A DNA stretch of 64,000 nt from contig JAQFVV010006353.1 of assembly GCA_028023455.1 (NCBI GenBank), forward strand, positions 2,358,001 through 2,422,000, given 5' to 3'. The DNA comes from Epiperipatus broadwayi. Taxonomy: Eukaryota > Onychophora > Udeonychophora > Euonychophora > Peripatidae. This document shows, piece after piece, positions 20,440 through 32,686 of the stretch. How positions within the stretch are numbered: position 1 is the stretch's first letter; each line of letters begins with the position of its first letter. Made by a program: the position numbers and the translations under genes. Below the pieces are notes generated by a model, which was not told the origin of the DNA, ran no database searches, and saw nothing but the letters and a program-made list of their open reading frames with translations.

Positions 20440-21700
20440 TTTACAACAATATCATTAAGTAGAGATAGATAGATAGATGGATGGATGAATGGATGTACAG
20501 GAAAGTGGTTAGAGAGACAGGCAGGCAGACAGACAAATATATTTGTGAATTTTAATGCGTTTTTTTTATTTCTCTATATTTTTATTTGCAGGTTTACGTT
20601 TTTCTTTGGATAGCTTATAATTGAAATTGTGTTGTTAAATACAGCACGGTATATATACAAAATAATATTGCAAAAATATTATGATATAGTATGTTAGAAA
20701 ATGTCATGTACAGAAAAGTTTGAATTAAGATTTTAAATTAAGATAATAACAAACCTCTAATATTGCAAAACATAAATTAAAGACTTTCTGAATCAGTAAG
20801 AAATTCTTTTTTTCGGAAGAGTCATTTTTTAAATTCATTAACTCAAACACAGAGAAGTACAACAATGAGGTTATTTTGATTAATAATTTCATGATAGAGT
20901 GAAATATTCACGTGAAAGTCCCTATTCCTAATTGATAATTGTTATGAATTACCATAGTGAAAATAAATGTGGATCAACTTGTTAAAATTAAATAGAGAAG
21001 CAAATACAATCAAGTGAAATTGAGATAATGAAAAGTGGATTTAAAGCTGATGTGTATACATAGTTTTGAGAATGAATTGCATATTGAATTGCTTCCTATA
21101 GCTTTTAAAAAGGCTGCTTTTTTTTCTATTTAATGATTACATTCAAATATCAGCCTTTTCAAGCTAATTGTGCATGCGCTTTGGGAGTGTTAATAATAAA
21201 TGAATACTTTCCTTTCCAATACAAGATATAGTATTTATGCAGGAATAAAAGGAATCCTCTTATTCCTATGACTCAAATGGTTATATATGAGCAAATCTGA
21301 AGTACTGGCAAGTAAAGCGTGAGGATGGAACCATCACTTTAAATTACTATATATGATGTCTGAATGAATGACGTCAGTGAAATTGTTTAGAATTTACTAA
21401 ACGTCACTCTAACTGAAACTTAATCATTAATGACGAAAAATGACTTTGAGGTTATAATTTTTTTTTTGATGATGCAAATTAAATTTTAACAATATTTTTA
21501 ATCATAACTATTACATTTGAGAAAAATATTGTGCAGAATGGCCAAATAGGAAAATGTTTATCACTTGCAGTCACGTGCAAATAAGTAGGAATGTTCCAAT
21601 TTCCAGAGAAAAGAATAAAAATTAAAACAAACAAACAATAAAAGTACTATATTAGAAATGAGTTTAAGAAAATATCTCAGTGCATATTATTAGCTAAAAA
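20440..21700. other. AT-rich DNA, no gene recognised
   Basis: A short (GATA)/(GGAT) run near 20465-20500 and otherwise unremarkable AT-rich sequence. Confidence 0.5.
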
Positions 21701-21713
21701 TTCAAATACAAAA

Positions 21714-21947
21714 ATGACCAAAACACCCTCCCAAACATTATGTGTTTTTCAGCAATGTCCTCTGGGAACTTTCAGGCTTTTATATTTATTCATAGAGGGC
21801 GTTACTGAAAAACAAAGTTTGGATGATTTAGTCTTCAAGTTATATAAGGAAGGCATAGAAAATATTAAGCATCTATTAATTGAATGTAAATGCCTGCTTG
21901 CAGAAAGGGTACAACTAATGAATTGTGGTAGAATAAATATAATATAA
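21714..21947 (+). pseudogene. Possible retroelement coding remnant
   Basis: A 77-codon frame with H-L-L-I-E-C near its end, reminiscent of the HxxxxC half of LINE zinc motifs, but the partner cysteines are not placed correctly. I cannot assign it. It could be a chance frame. Confidence 0.2.
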
Positions 21948-22570
21948 ACATAGTGATTGTACAGAAAGTGTGTTCTTGATTTCTTATGTTGGGTTTGAAA
22001 AAAGGTAAGGAGATTTAGATATAAAGGCCATATAATTGACAAAGATTATGTTGTGAAAACAGGATGGAGCAGAATAGTGAAGAATATGGGAAAAACTTAG
22101 GGTGGAAAATGGAAAGGGAAGGTAAGGTGACTAACAGGTTTCACTGGGCATAGTGGCTGAGAAATTCCTGACTTTAATAAAGGAGAAGCCACAGTGCATT
22201 ACATCACATCATATCACATATTTTAGAAGCCAACCTGTAAACCACAAATGCATGCATACTGGTTCATTATTCCATTTACCTGATATTTTACGATGCTATC
22301 TTTCAACTTCTTTTGTGGGAAACTTTTCTCTCTGAAATATTTCAATACCATGACAAACTGTAGTTCTCCAGTGTATTCTATTTGCCATTCAAGTTTTTCA
22401 ATGTAAAAGATCAACATCAAACCTCTTTAGAATATCTTTGGGACAATCTTTATAATGTAAATAGGGTCTACTTCTCATTTAAAAACCATATTCACAATTG
22501 CCATAAAGCACACTTTTAAGAAGGCTTGTATCCTTTATTCACTTTATATGTCTAATCTACTGAAGGTGAG

Positions 22571-22777
22571 TTGATAACTGAAACCATGTTTAACGTTATC
22601 ATAAAACACACTTTTAGAAAGTGTTGTATTGTTTATTCATTTTGCATGTTCAAGAGAAAGTACAAAGAGGCATGGTTTATCTCAAATAACACCCACATGA
22701 TAAATAAAAAAAAGACTGGTACATTGCATTATCACACAAGTGGTATATTTAAATTCACAAACTTGTGTACTAATTAA
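22571..22777 (+). pseudogene. Possible Penelope-like element C-terminal scrap
   Basis: The 68-codon frame contains K-R-K-Y-K-E-A-W-F-I-S-N-N followed by I-N-K-K. This parallels K-R-K-V-K-E-A-F-Y-I-A-N and I-N-R-K of the element at 58200-59475 and K-R-K-I-K-E-A-Y-F-I-S of 51140-51500. Only this short block is recognisable. Confidence 0.45.
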
Positions 22778-22779
22778 CC

Positions 22780-24225
22780 TATAAGTTCTGTCTTCTATAT
22801 ACCTATTTTAGTTCTATGAATATGATCAGCTTGGTTGAAAGCAGTGCTAAGCTGTAAATCTGTAAGGAAGCTATAATTTTATAATCTTTCTGGCATAAGG
22901 GACTTTCATTATCTATTGAATTGATAATTAATGTTGTTAAAGAAGAGTTGCTAATACGTATTAGTAAAATTTTTAGTTTATAAGTAATAATTAGCATATT
23001 CTATATATTTTTTTAATATAATTATTATTTTGTTATTAAAAGTAAGACCAAATATATAGCTTAATAAAATAGTGAACTTAAGCATGAGTTTTGAGGGTTG
23101 ACGATCCTGATTATGTTATAAGGATTTTCTCAAAGACATTCTAAAAAAAGTACAAACTGAATTGTTCACATTGGGAAGATATGGCATAAAGCAGAATACA
23201 TTGGAGAACTCTAATTAGACATGGTTCAAGTTTTCTGCTGAAAATATTAAAATATAAAATTGTTAAATATCATGTAAATAGAAAAATGGACATGTTTTAT
23301 ATAAGAATATATTTGTGGATTGCATATTGGATCGTGTAATCATCATAAAATTCATTCTACAGCAGTTTTTTTCCTCACTTCTCTTTTTATTTTTAAAGTT
23401 AAAATGACTATATTTGTATATGAGTGGCTGCTTATTATTATTACAATTATATAATGTTAAAAATAAACAAATTATATTGATGGAGATCACTGTTTGCAAC
23501 CAGAGTCATATTAAATTTGCAACAAAAAATAATCATGTTTTCAAAAAAGATATACCTAAATGTCATTAAACTACAGAATATATATAACATAAAAAATTGC
23601 CTCATATAAAAAGAATCAATTCTCAGAATATAATAATTCACAAAATGAGATTGGTACCGATGCTAAAAGAAAGAAATTAAATTAATGGTTTTAAAAATGG
23701 TCATTTTTGATAGTAAAAACCTAGATTTCTCAAATGCATGGCATATATTCAAGATGCAAAGGAAAATTAAGAATATGAGATCTAAGATCATAGAAAAAGG
23801 TCCAAAGGTATAGATTCAAATGGACTTGAAAGATATAAAACAGAAAGTGAATGATGGAACTAAAAACCAAAAAAAAAAAAAAAAAAAAGTCTAATTAAAT
23901 GCTCTGAATGTTCAAGCTGAATTGGTAATTAGTTTAACCAAATATATATATTTTTAAGGATTATAAAAAAGAAGTTTCTTATAGTAATAAGCCAATAAAA
24001 TCATGAAAGTAAATATATTAGCTTGACAAAAATTGATGAATATTTCACGAGTGCCTTGTAATATAGATATTAGTAATGGACTTGAATTCAACCATCACTC
24101 TTTTGCAAATATCAGCATTTATTTAGATATTTCAAATTAGAGATGAAATGAAGTTTTCATTTAATGCCTACTATTCAGATGAAGAAGAGAAATCATCTTT
24201 AATTAGAAAATTGGAGAAGCTGATT
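22780..24225. other. AT-rich DNA, no gene recognised
   Basis: Includes a poly-A run at about 23870-23888. Chance frames only. Confidence 0.5.
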
Positions 24226-24229
24226 TAGT

Positions 24230-24700
24230 GGAATATGCCCATACCTCTTCTATGTATTTAATGGATAAGGTCCTATACATGAGAGGTTAGAGGACTTGAA
24301 GTCAAGATGGGCATGAGAATAATATTGGCATCAGCATGGGATTTGGGCTTTCTATCATCAGATTTTCAATGGAATGGATGGCTGAAGTGTTGGAGGTTGG
24401 AGTAGACTGAAGCCTGTCCATTAAAGTATAAAGATTTGCTATCTTAATATAAACTGAGCAATGATTATATATTACGTGTGTGGGAGATGATAATCTGGAC
24501 CAACTGATGAGAGCTGGTTTAGCACAAAATATGAATATTGGTGATTATTTATCTTTATTACATATGTGTGGTCATGTGTATCAGTGGTATGAAATAGTGT
24601 ATTGTTGATGGGTACATGAAAGTCTGAGTTCAAATACCCTATATTTACAATTACGCTCCAAGTATATGAAGAATGCCTACATTTCAAATATTTGTTCATA
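24230..24700 (+). repeat. Family B hammerhead repeat, near full length
   Basis: The 5' part has CATGAGAGGTTAGAGGACTT and GGAATGGATGGCTGAAG, then a TATATATTA tract, then a decayed hammerhead at 24499-24542 (first A of the second core box replaces G12, giving AAAA). The 3' part, GTGTATCAGTGGTATGAAAT then GAGTTCAAATACCCTA, is weakly tRNA-like with a B-box-like end. Confidence 0.8.
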
Positions 24701-26100
24701 GTTTTATAAAATCTTATTTGAACTCCTGAGAAATAAAGCCATCAGGCTTTTAATTTGCTTTATCTAAACTTCTTTGCATTAATAATTTCACTCTCTGCAA
24801 TCAATTTGCAATTTTTACTGTCTATATAAACCTATTAGTCCATAGATCAAGATGGATTTCCAGTGTTATTGATTAAAGGGGGGTTGCCTTGACAACAGAT
24901 TGAAATTGTTAATAATATTGGTATTGTTAAAGTGTTGACTGCTTACGTAATAATCACTGAAATATAAAAATAATTGAATGGCACATTGCTTGGGAATTTA
25001 TAAAAAGTTTGACTATTGAAAGTCACAATTGGCCACATCGCATAACACCTTGGGTCCCAGAGTATGCCGCCCTACCCTTGCACTACCATGACGGGTATTC
25101 TAGAATTTGAGATCCAGAATTTGCCATTTTATCAGTGAACCACAGGGCGATTATATTTTTATTAGAGATATAAAGTTGACGTCACTTTCTGGTAATTATA
25201 TCAGCATTTTAAAACCATATATTATATATAATACAAATTAAAATCTACATGATAAGCTTTTTGTTTCTTTTTCTTTTTTTTGCGAAAAAAAGTGTTTGAT
25301 AAAATAAAGGAAATTAGAAAATCCGTTTTAATAATATAATTACTCTTTCCATTGTTTTTTAATACTTCTCATTAACATATTTTTTTTCTCTTTTTGCATC
25401 TTTAATTCAATATATACCACATAATGTTTCATTGTTTATTATAATTTCCAATACAACTGTATTGTCCTTTTCACAATAGATTTAATAATATTATCTCCAA
25501 TATTATAATCATGGCTTAAAGACCTGTATTCTTCCTTTATTATAAACCACCGTCTTTTTTTTTTTTTTTAAAGAATTTATATTTCAATAATCAAATAGAG
25601 AAGAATTACTCTAGACAATCAGAAATCTCATCTTCAGTAATAGTTTTTCCCTTACCAACCATATCCAACAAAGCTCTTTTCAGGTCCGATTCTCAACTCT
25701 TATAAACAACTTAATTTCATTCTGGTATTTCAACACCTAAGATATTGATTTTTGTGACACGAGAATATTTTTTCTCAGATTTTTGTCTTTTTACTAAATA
25801 ATAAAAAAGGAGAAAATTTTAAATAAGCTTTACATAATTTGTTCTTTCTTTTAAAATCGATAATTATTTACTGAACAAACAAACACACAAAGAAAGCTTT
25901 ACTTAATATTGATATCTAGGGACTTGGCATCAGAAATAAAGATAGAAATTAAAACAAGCAATCTGCAGGAGAATACAATTAAAATATTCGTCAACAAATT
26001 TATTTGTTTAATTCATTATAGTTAGTTGTTGCATATATATAGGTTTTGCTGCATGAAAATAACGTTTTTCTGTTGATAAGCGATTGATATACAACTAAAA
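24701..26100. other. AT-rich DNA with one GC-richer island
   Basis: 25020-25165 has higher GC (CTTGGGTCCCAGAGTATGCC, CCATGACGGG) and resembles a short SINE, but I could not confirm A and B boxes. The rest is AT-rich. Confidence 0.35.
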
Positions 26101-26109
26101 TAATATCAA

Positions 26110-26205
26110 GCATTGGTGGTCGAGAGGTCAGAGACAGCTGCTTTACAAGCAGTTGTCCCGGGTTAGCGAGTTCGCTTCCCGGATGATGCTATGACACATG
26201 AGAAA
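26110..26205 (+). repeat. tRNA-derived SINE 1
   Basis: A tRNA-like body: GCATTGG at the 5' end pairs closely with the GATGATGC end; A-box-like GGTCGAGAGGTCAGA; an anticodon-arm-like CTGC/GCAG hairpin with loop TTTACAA; an extra-arm-like CCCGGG; and B-box-like GAGTTCGCTTCCC. It ends TGCTATGACACATGAGAAAAA, shared by all copies, and is followed by an (AC)n array. The shared non-tRNA tail and varying anticodon loop indicate a SINE rather than a tRNA gene. Confidence 0.75.
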
Positions 26206-26229
26206 AATAATATAAAAACATTTAATAAT

Positions 26230-26253
26230 CACACACACACACACACACACACA
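26230..26253 (+). repeat. (AC)n microsatellite
   Basis: About 12 AC repeats immediately 3' of the SINE. Confidence 0.95.
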
Positions 26254-26629
26254 AAATTGAATGGTTTTATGCATCCGAAGTTTGTAAAAAGTTTGAAATC
26301 CCGAAATGCACAACTGTAATCAAACAGAGGACTTTATGTTCCATAATTTGACTCTCTACCACTGTATTAAATTACTCTGAACATTTATTGCATCTGTTTA
26401 CCATAATAATATATATATATATATATACAATAGCTATAAGATTGCAAGATTACAATGTATAGTTGTTGCCCATAACAATCAATGAGTTGGAGCAGCCTGG
26501 TAATTTGTTCTACTAACCTAATAGTCACATTAACCTGTCTCGTAAAAGATCTGCTATTGTTTGTCACTAGAAGTTTCATATCAAAAACTGGAGTGTACTT
26601 GACTGTGTTCTGCAAGTAGTGGATAATGT

Positions 26630-27062
26630 GTTGAACCACTAAACATCACGTGATCACTATTTTTTATGCTTACACAAGCTGTTTTCACAGAGGCAAAATT
26701 CTCTAAACAGTAGTAGTGTGCCACTCAGTGCAAGCCAGAGTAATCAACGGATGCAAAAAGATTTGTGCAAAAAAATCCCGATCTAGTCCCTTTTCATCCA
26801 ATATTCTCAGGCTAGTTTCTAGCTTGTGACTTTCATCAGCAAGTAACCTTGAATCTGAGAGCAGTGCACCTAGAATTTAGGATCTAACGTAACCTTTCAG
26901 CAGTGACCTTTTATCTTATTAGCTCATTGATGAAAGGGAAACTAGTCTGTGGATATTTGATGAGTAGGCACTAGTTGGGGTTTTTATGCATAAATCTTCT
27001 TGCATCCATTAATTATGAAGGCTTGCACTGAATGACACTACTGTATGGAGAGTTTTTCTCAG
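26630..27062. repeat. Family A repeat, fold-back copy
   Basis: Starts AACCACTAAACATCACGTGA, has a minus-oriented half with a decayed hammerhead near 26805-26850, then a plus-oriented half with a partly deleted hammerhead near 26930-26970 (TTGATGAAAGGGAAACTAGT), ending GTATGGAGAGTTTT. Confidence 0.8.
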
Positions 27063-27630
27063 TAGACAAGGTGTATTATTATCAGAATTAATATTTTGAA
27101 TATGATTAAACAACAACTGGGATTTCTCAATGGATAACAGTTTTTAACCAGCTTCCCTACCTTAGTCTGGACAATCAGATTTCTCATCTTCCTCCTGATT
27201 AGCCTCTACTATTGCCTATTTGTTTATATTATCATTGTTGTGCTATATTCTGAATCTGATCAAGGGATATTTTGGATGAGTCCATTATTGATACTGAGAT
27301 GCACACACAAAAAAAGGTTTTTAAATTATCTAATTTTGAAAGAAAAATGTCTTTATATTAAACATTATTACCATCCGCAATCTGTTCTTAGTAATATTAA
27401 TTCTTTTTATTCATTTTACTCTAGCACCACCTTGAATAATAAATAAACAGTAAATGAACATATGTGTAGGAAGTAAAATTATAAATTGAACACATTAGTA
27501 TTTGATTTTAAAATAAAATACATCTATTTTAAAAATTCCTTTTTCTTTCAAATACAGACAAAATTTAATTTCTATAAATATTTAAAATGAAGTTTGAAAT
27601 GGCTTGAATATTGAGTAATTAGGTAATAAT
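27063..27630. other. AT-rich DNA, no gene recognised
   Basis: A 68-codon frame at 27240 has no recognisable motif. Confidence 0.45.
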
Positions 27631-27631
27631 A

Positions 27632-27832
27632 GATGGACAAAAAATTTTAAACTGGATTCCAAGAGATTTTAAAAGACCTAGAAAGAGACCACATGTGAGA
27701 TGGATGGATGAAATAAGAAACTGTGCAGGGGTGATGTGGAGAAGACAAGCTAATGATCAGAGAAGATGGATTGAACTTGGAGAGACCTTCATCCTGTAGA
27801 GGATTGATGATGGTTGATGATGATGATTTCTT
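27632..27832 (+). pseudogene. RTE-type LINE 3' fragment
   Basis: Closely matches the 3' 200 bp of the RTE fragment at 49943-50563 (shared AGAAAGAGACCACATGTGAG and GGAGAGACCTTCATCCTG) and ends in TTGATGATGATGATT, the RTE tail repeat. The reading frame is broken by small changes. Confidence 0.85.
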
Positions 27833-28555
27833 GATATTTTAAAATACCAGGAATTATCTAAAATTTAAATATTTAATTAAATATAAAAAAGGTCTTTCAT
27901 ATAACATTTATTTGACTTATTAATGAGTTATAATTTTGTTGTTAAATAAGAAAGAAAAAAATTACTATTAATCCTCCTGTTTTTATAAATTTTATAATTT
28001 GGCTAGAAGTTCAACTGAAAGAAAGAGCACTTCAGAAGAAGGGCAATTGCTTCTAGTCTGCACAATGATGGAGTATGGCCTTCCTAGAAAGTATACTCAG
28101 TGGTGGCTGGAAGGTTCCCATAGTAGATATGTATGTAGCCAACACTGCCATCTGTAAGTGAAGTTAGAAATTACACAAACCCAAGATGAGTTGAAGAGTT
28201 CCAGCAGTATCATGCCTATCTTAACCAAAACATGTCTTCTAAAAATATACACGAGAAGCCAATCTAATTTTAAAAGACTCCAATGGTATTCAATTTATAC
28301 ATATTGAAGCATAAACAAAGACTGCTTATATACTCTGAAAAAACTTGAGCTGAGTCAAGCCACTATGAAAAGGAATAACCATATAGATATAGCACTGAGT
28401 TAACTTTGGGAGATTTCTTACCAGAATCATAGTGCAAAATGAATTAAAGTAATTATGCTGGGGGCAGAATAAATATATAGTTTATAAAATATGCAAATTA
28501 TTGCAGTGAGAAATGCAAATTATTTATAGTCAGATCTATTTTTTTGACAAAGGGA
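27833..28555. other. Unclassified, moderate-complexity DNA
   Basis: Slightly less AT-rich than average; no frame recognised. It adjoins the PLE remnant on its right and may include more of that element's decayed 3' end. Confidence 0.3.
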
Positions 28556-28559
28556 TGGA

Positions 28560-29065
28560 ATTCAGGTACCTTACAATAACCCATATCTTCTTGAAGTTTC
28601 TCTTACAATCATCCCTCTCTATGCAGATGGTCTTAATATTAGAAGATGAAAACATGTGTCCTGTAGCAAGCACATGATCCAGGAAAATTGACTTATTTTG
28701 CCAGTCTTGTTTAGCCTTTTATAAAGATAGGAATGCTGTGCAACTCTCTTACATATATTAGTTTGAGATTGCTCTTAGTACACTGCTCTACAAGCTGGAG
28801 ATGGACATGAAATTTTGTAGACTATTTGAAAAGCATGTTTGAATGGAGTTCTGTCTTTGATATTGTTGTTAAGGGAGGGCAGTGTTCTAAACACTATTTG
28901 AATAGTGTGTGAGCAAATTTTTCAAAGTTTTGTTGCTATATTAGGAATATACAAGAGGATAATCCATGGCTTATGCAGAATGTCATTGATAGAGGCTTTG
29001 TTACAGTTCAAATAAATTTTTTATGATTTATTAATGTCACATGTTTGTAGGCTATGTCTGCAAGG
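28560..29065 (-). pseudogene. Penelope-like element remnant with GIY-YIG region
   Basis: On the minus strand one can read I-P-N-I-A-T-K-L, later F-R-T-L-P-S...I-K-D, then V-Y-K-I-S-C-P near 28800, and a residual N-I-C-K-R-V-A-Q-H. These align with I-P-N-V-T-S-K-I, N-S-K-D, V-Y-K-I-A-C-P and N-I-N-T-R-I-Y-Q-H of the element at 58200-59475. In PLEs this region links reverse transcriptase to a GIY-YIG endonuclease that nicks the target. Several stops and frameshifts are present, so it is long dead. Its divergence suggests an older insertion or a different PLE lineage. Confidence 0.65.
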
Positions 29066-29855
29066 CTTTTGATGTATTCCTCGATCCTTATGCTGCTAAT
29101 GGCACTTTTTATATATAAAGTACAAATAAAAGAAATAGATTAGGAATTATTGTTGTTTTATTTCAAAAACTAACTTTGGTAGTAATGGAGGTCTATTTCA
29201 CTTGATTGCTCTGTATTAATTTGTTTTAAAAATAATCAACTTTTTGAATAAGTAAAATAAATTCGCCAGTAATGAAAAAATATCCAGCAAGGCAATAAAC
29301 AGAGACTGACCATTGTATGTCCCGAACAAATTAAAATTATCCAGGAGATAAAACTCTAGGTGTATTTTCTTTGAAAATTGAGTTTAAATTAAAAAAAAAT
29401 AGAATGAAATTGTTAAATGTGTGGTGTTTTTTTAATGTTAACAATATGTGAAAATCCAGATTTTTGTAGTTGTCAATATTTTGTATTTTTTATAATAAAA
29501 GGGTGAAAATAATTTAGTTTATATGCTAAAGAAAATTAAAAGCTAATTAAAATATTATTTTTAAATTAATATAAAATCATTCACTATTTATCTACAGTTA
29601 AACTAAAATAATATTAACCTACAGATTTAATAAATTAATTTTTTAGAATGGAAATATTTTATAAGCAATATTTTTATACATTATTAACATGATATATTTA
29701 AAGTGCTAAATAATCCTATGAATAATAGAAATATTTATATATTAATAGATGTACAGGTTATATTTTAGTCATATATATCTGCTCTCATATAAATAAATGT
29801 GATAGTTTAGACCATTTACAATTTATATGTAAGACAGAGAGCATACCAATAGCTC
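29066..29855. other. AT-rich DNA, no gene recognised
   Basis: No frame or repeat recognised. Confidence 0.5.
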
Positions 29856-30525
29856 AACAAGCTCTTAATTAATAAGTGCAGTTTGAGAAAACATTTAAAA
29901 TCTCTATCCAGAACACTCTCATCTTCAGACCAACTGGTTTCGAGTTTATGGCTCACGTCAGTGGAGAGCTAAAATATTCAGACACTAGATCTAAAATATC
30001 AACTCAAAACCTAGCATTTATTTCATATGCGTATTTAAGAAGAAACTCTGAAATTTTTGGACATGAAAATGTCTTTAAATCCAGCCATCTAACTTAAATA
30101 GCTATATGGGACTGAACTAAATTCAGATCTACCATATTTTAATAGCCTTAGCATAGCCAAAGCCTTGAAGGTAAAATTATAATAATCAAAAAGCAAGTAT
30201 CACCAGACTAGTTTCTAGCTTGTGCATTGATTTGCGAATACTACCGTTAGATCTTAGGAACTAACACATCCCTCCAGCAGTCATCTTTTACCTATTTAGT
30301 TAATTATAAAGCTATGAGTCTAAGATTAAAATACAGTATTTTTTTTAATCAAAGCTCATTTCTTTGTATAGTCATATATATCTAAACCCAGTTCAGTATC
30401 TACACAAAAAGGTCTCTTTGGTTTTTTAAAAACAGTCACTGCTATCCCATGAGCATGATTGGTATAAACCATGAAAACTTCATATGATCATCATTTTTGG
30501 CTTTAACAACTTTGTAAGCCTAAAA
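29856..30525 (-). repeat. Divergent family A copies, minus strand
   Basis: 30190-30510 is a reverse family A unit (CCAGACTAGTTTCTAGCTTG, then CTCCAGCAGTCATCTTTTAC, then the ATGATCATCATTTTTGGC end). 29915-29985 is a more distant relative: its minus strand keeps CTGACGT, a GAG/CTC stem, GAAAC, CA and GTT in hammerhead order, but with A9 and stem I lost. Confidence 0.55.
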
Positions 30526-31182
30526 AATTGTAATCATGTGATGTTTTAGAGGATATATAATAATCCTTCCCATAGGATGATAGTGATTATGGTTTTTAAA
30601 AAACCAAAAATACCAAAATATATAGGTACTGAACTGAGTTCAGATTTATATGATTATATAAGTGAATGACCTTGATTTAAAACTTTTATTATGTTTTCAC
30701 CTTGGTCTTAGCTTTATAGTTAACTAAATAGGTAAAAGATGGTGGCTGGATGGTTACATTAGATCCTAAAATCTAGATGATATGCTTTTATATCCAAGGC
30801 TTCTTACTGATTAAATCCACAAGCTAGTAAATAATCTGGGGACATTGGTAGTCACTAGATGGGGATTTTATGCACATACCAACTAGCATCCATTGATTAG
30901 AAGGCTTCAATTGGATGGCACATCTGTATGGAGAGTTTGATATCTATCCTGCCAATAGGATAATGGTGCCTGTGATTTTTGAAGAACCAAAGACTCTAAA
31001 ATGAATAGATGATGAACTGAATTCAAGTGTATATGATAATACAAATGAAAGAGTTTGGGTTGGAAACAATGTGTTTTCATCTTGGGCGTTTAGCTTTATA
31101 GTTAACCAAATAGGTTAAAGGTGGCTGCTGGAGGGTCGCATTAGATCCTAAGATCAAGATGCAGTGCTTTCAAATTTAAGGC

Positions 31183-31224
31183 TCCTCACTGATGAAAGCC
31201 ACAAGCTAAAAACTAGTCTGGGGA
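31183..31224 (+). ncRNA. Family A hammerhead, one core change
   Basis: TCCTCA, CTGATGA, stem II AGC/GCT, TA, GTC and TGGGGA are all intact, but the second core box reads AAAAC rather than GAAAC (G12 changed), which should abolish catalysis. Confidence 0.6.
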
Positions 31225-31634
31225 TTTTGGATGAGTAGGCAATACATAGGGATTTTATTGAGAAAGTTTCCTGCATCTACTGATTATGAAGGTTTGCACT
31301 TGGTGACGTTACTGTATGGAGAGTTTGGTATTCTTATCAATAGCATATGTAAGCATATGAAATGCTGATCATGTGATGTTTTGGTTTTATATTTATTCTG
31401 CCAATAGAATAATGGTAACTGTCACTTTTGAAGAATCAAAGATCCCAAAATGTATAGATGATAAACTGAGTTCAAATCTATATGATTATACAGGTGAATA
31501 AACTTGGGTTGGAAACTTCATGTTGTTTTCATCTTGAGCTCCTATCTTTATAGTTAACCAGATAGGTAAAAGTTGACTGCTGGAGAATTGCAATAGATCT
31601 TAAGATCTAGATGCAGTGTTCTCAAATCCAAGGT

Positions 31635-31676
31635 TCCTCATTGATGAAAGCCACAAGCTAGAAACTAGTCTAGGGA
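31635..31676 (+). ncRNA. Family A hammerhead, one core change
   Basis: TTGATGA replaces CTGATGA (C3 changed). Stem II AGC/GCT, GAAAC, TA and GTC are intact. Stem I TCCTCA/TAGGGA has one mismatch. Confidence 0.6.
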
Positions 31677-32067
31677 TGTTGGATGAGCAGCACTTGACAA
31701 CGATTTTATGCACAAACTTTCCTGCATCCAGTGATTACAAAGACTTACATTTGGTAGCACTACTATATGGAAAGTTTACCACTCTTATTCACAACTGAAA
31801 TAATTTTATATGTAAAGTTTTGTTTATCAGTCTATAGAAATAATATCTGCTATTTGTAAGTAAGTCGATTATCAGCCATTTCATTTGCTTCCACATATAT
31901 TGTTAACTGAGTTTAAATCCCTTCATACAATTAAATATTAATTCCAAGGGTACACCACTTTGTCAACATATCATTTTACTATGTTTTAGTTTTGATATAT
32001 TAAATTTAAAATAAAATTTAGAATAATTAAAATGTTTTTAATATATACATTTAAACTCCCACTTTAA

Positions 32068-32616
32068 AATGTTGGCTTAAGAAAAGATTATTCCATGTTA
32101 ATTTCATTATAATTGCTGATCATGCTTTTGGCCATTGAGGTCAAAATCATAGAACTCGTGAAGTTCAGAATATGTCTTGATATTTAAATGGCAACCAATT
32201 ATTTAAATTACTGATTTAAATACTCCACTTTCTGGATAGTGAAATGTTTTTCTCTTTCTTGTTGATTGCATGGGGATTATTAGAAACAAATTATGTCTCT
32301 TTTATGTTTCACTTTCCATGGTCACATTTAGAATAAAGAAATTGACCTTTATTGTATCAAATGTATGAAATAGTTTGTTCTGAATGTGATGATGTAAATT
32401 AGAAGATAAAAGAGGTGTCGTTTAATCAACATGAAAGAATAGCATACTATTTTCTAAAAATTGGAATATTTAAATCAGTAATTTAAATAATTGGTTTGCG
32501 ATTTAAATTCTATGACACATACTGTAGTTCATAAGTGCAATGATTATGGCCTCAACGACTGAAAGCATGCACAGGAATTATAAAAAATTAACACAATCTT
32601 TTCTCAAACCAATGTT
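32068..32616. mobile_element. Fold-back/MITE-like element with about 150-bp inverted ends
   Basis: Left arm (about 32068-32235) and right arm (about 32450-32616) are inverted copies: AACCAATTATTTAAATTACT near 32191 pairs with AGTAATTTAAATAATTGGTT near 32476, and CATGCTTTTGGCCATTGAGG near 32123 matches, with changes, the complement of GGCCTCAACGACTGAAAGCA. The loop of about 210 bp has no frame. The class is unknown. Confidence 0.75.
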
Positions 32617-32686
32617 TAAAAACATAATAGCATAAGAAGAGAAGATAAAAACGGTGAGAATAAAATGCTTATATATATATATATAT

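Larger units (their letters stand above)
30530..31775 (+). repeat. Family A direct tandem array, three monomers
   Basis: Three plus-oriented units in direct order, with hammerhead positions at about 30807, 31189 and 31641 (spacings about 382 and 452 bp). Each unit contains, in order, an A-A-C-C-A-A-A-G-A block followed by a TGAACTGAGTTCA-like segment, GGTGGCTGCTGGA, CTAAGATCTAGATG, the hammerhead, GGGATTTTATGCAC, and GTATGGAGAGTTT. Direct tandem copies each with one hammerhead are the arrangement expected if a multimeric transcript, or a circular RNA, was reverse transcribed. Confidence 0.8.

Noticed and set aside
26110-26205. Functional tRNA gene
   Set aside because: The shared TGCTATGACAC tail, A-rich 3' end, several dispersed copies with different anticodon loops, and decayed relatives fit a SINE better.
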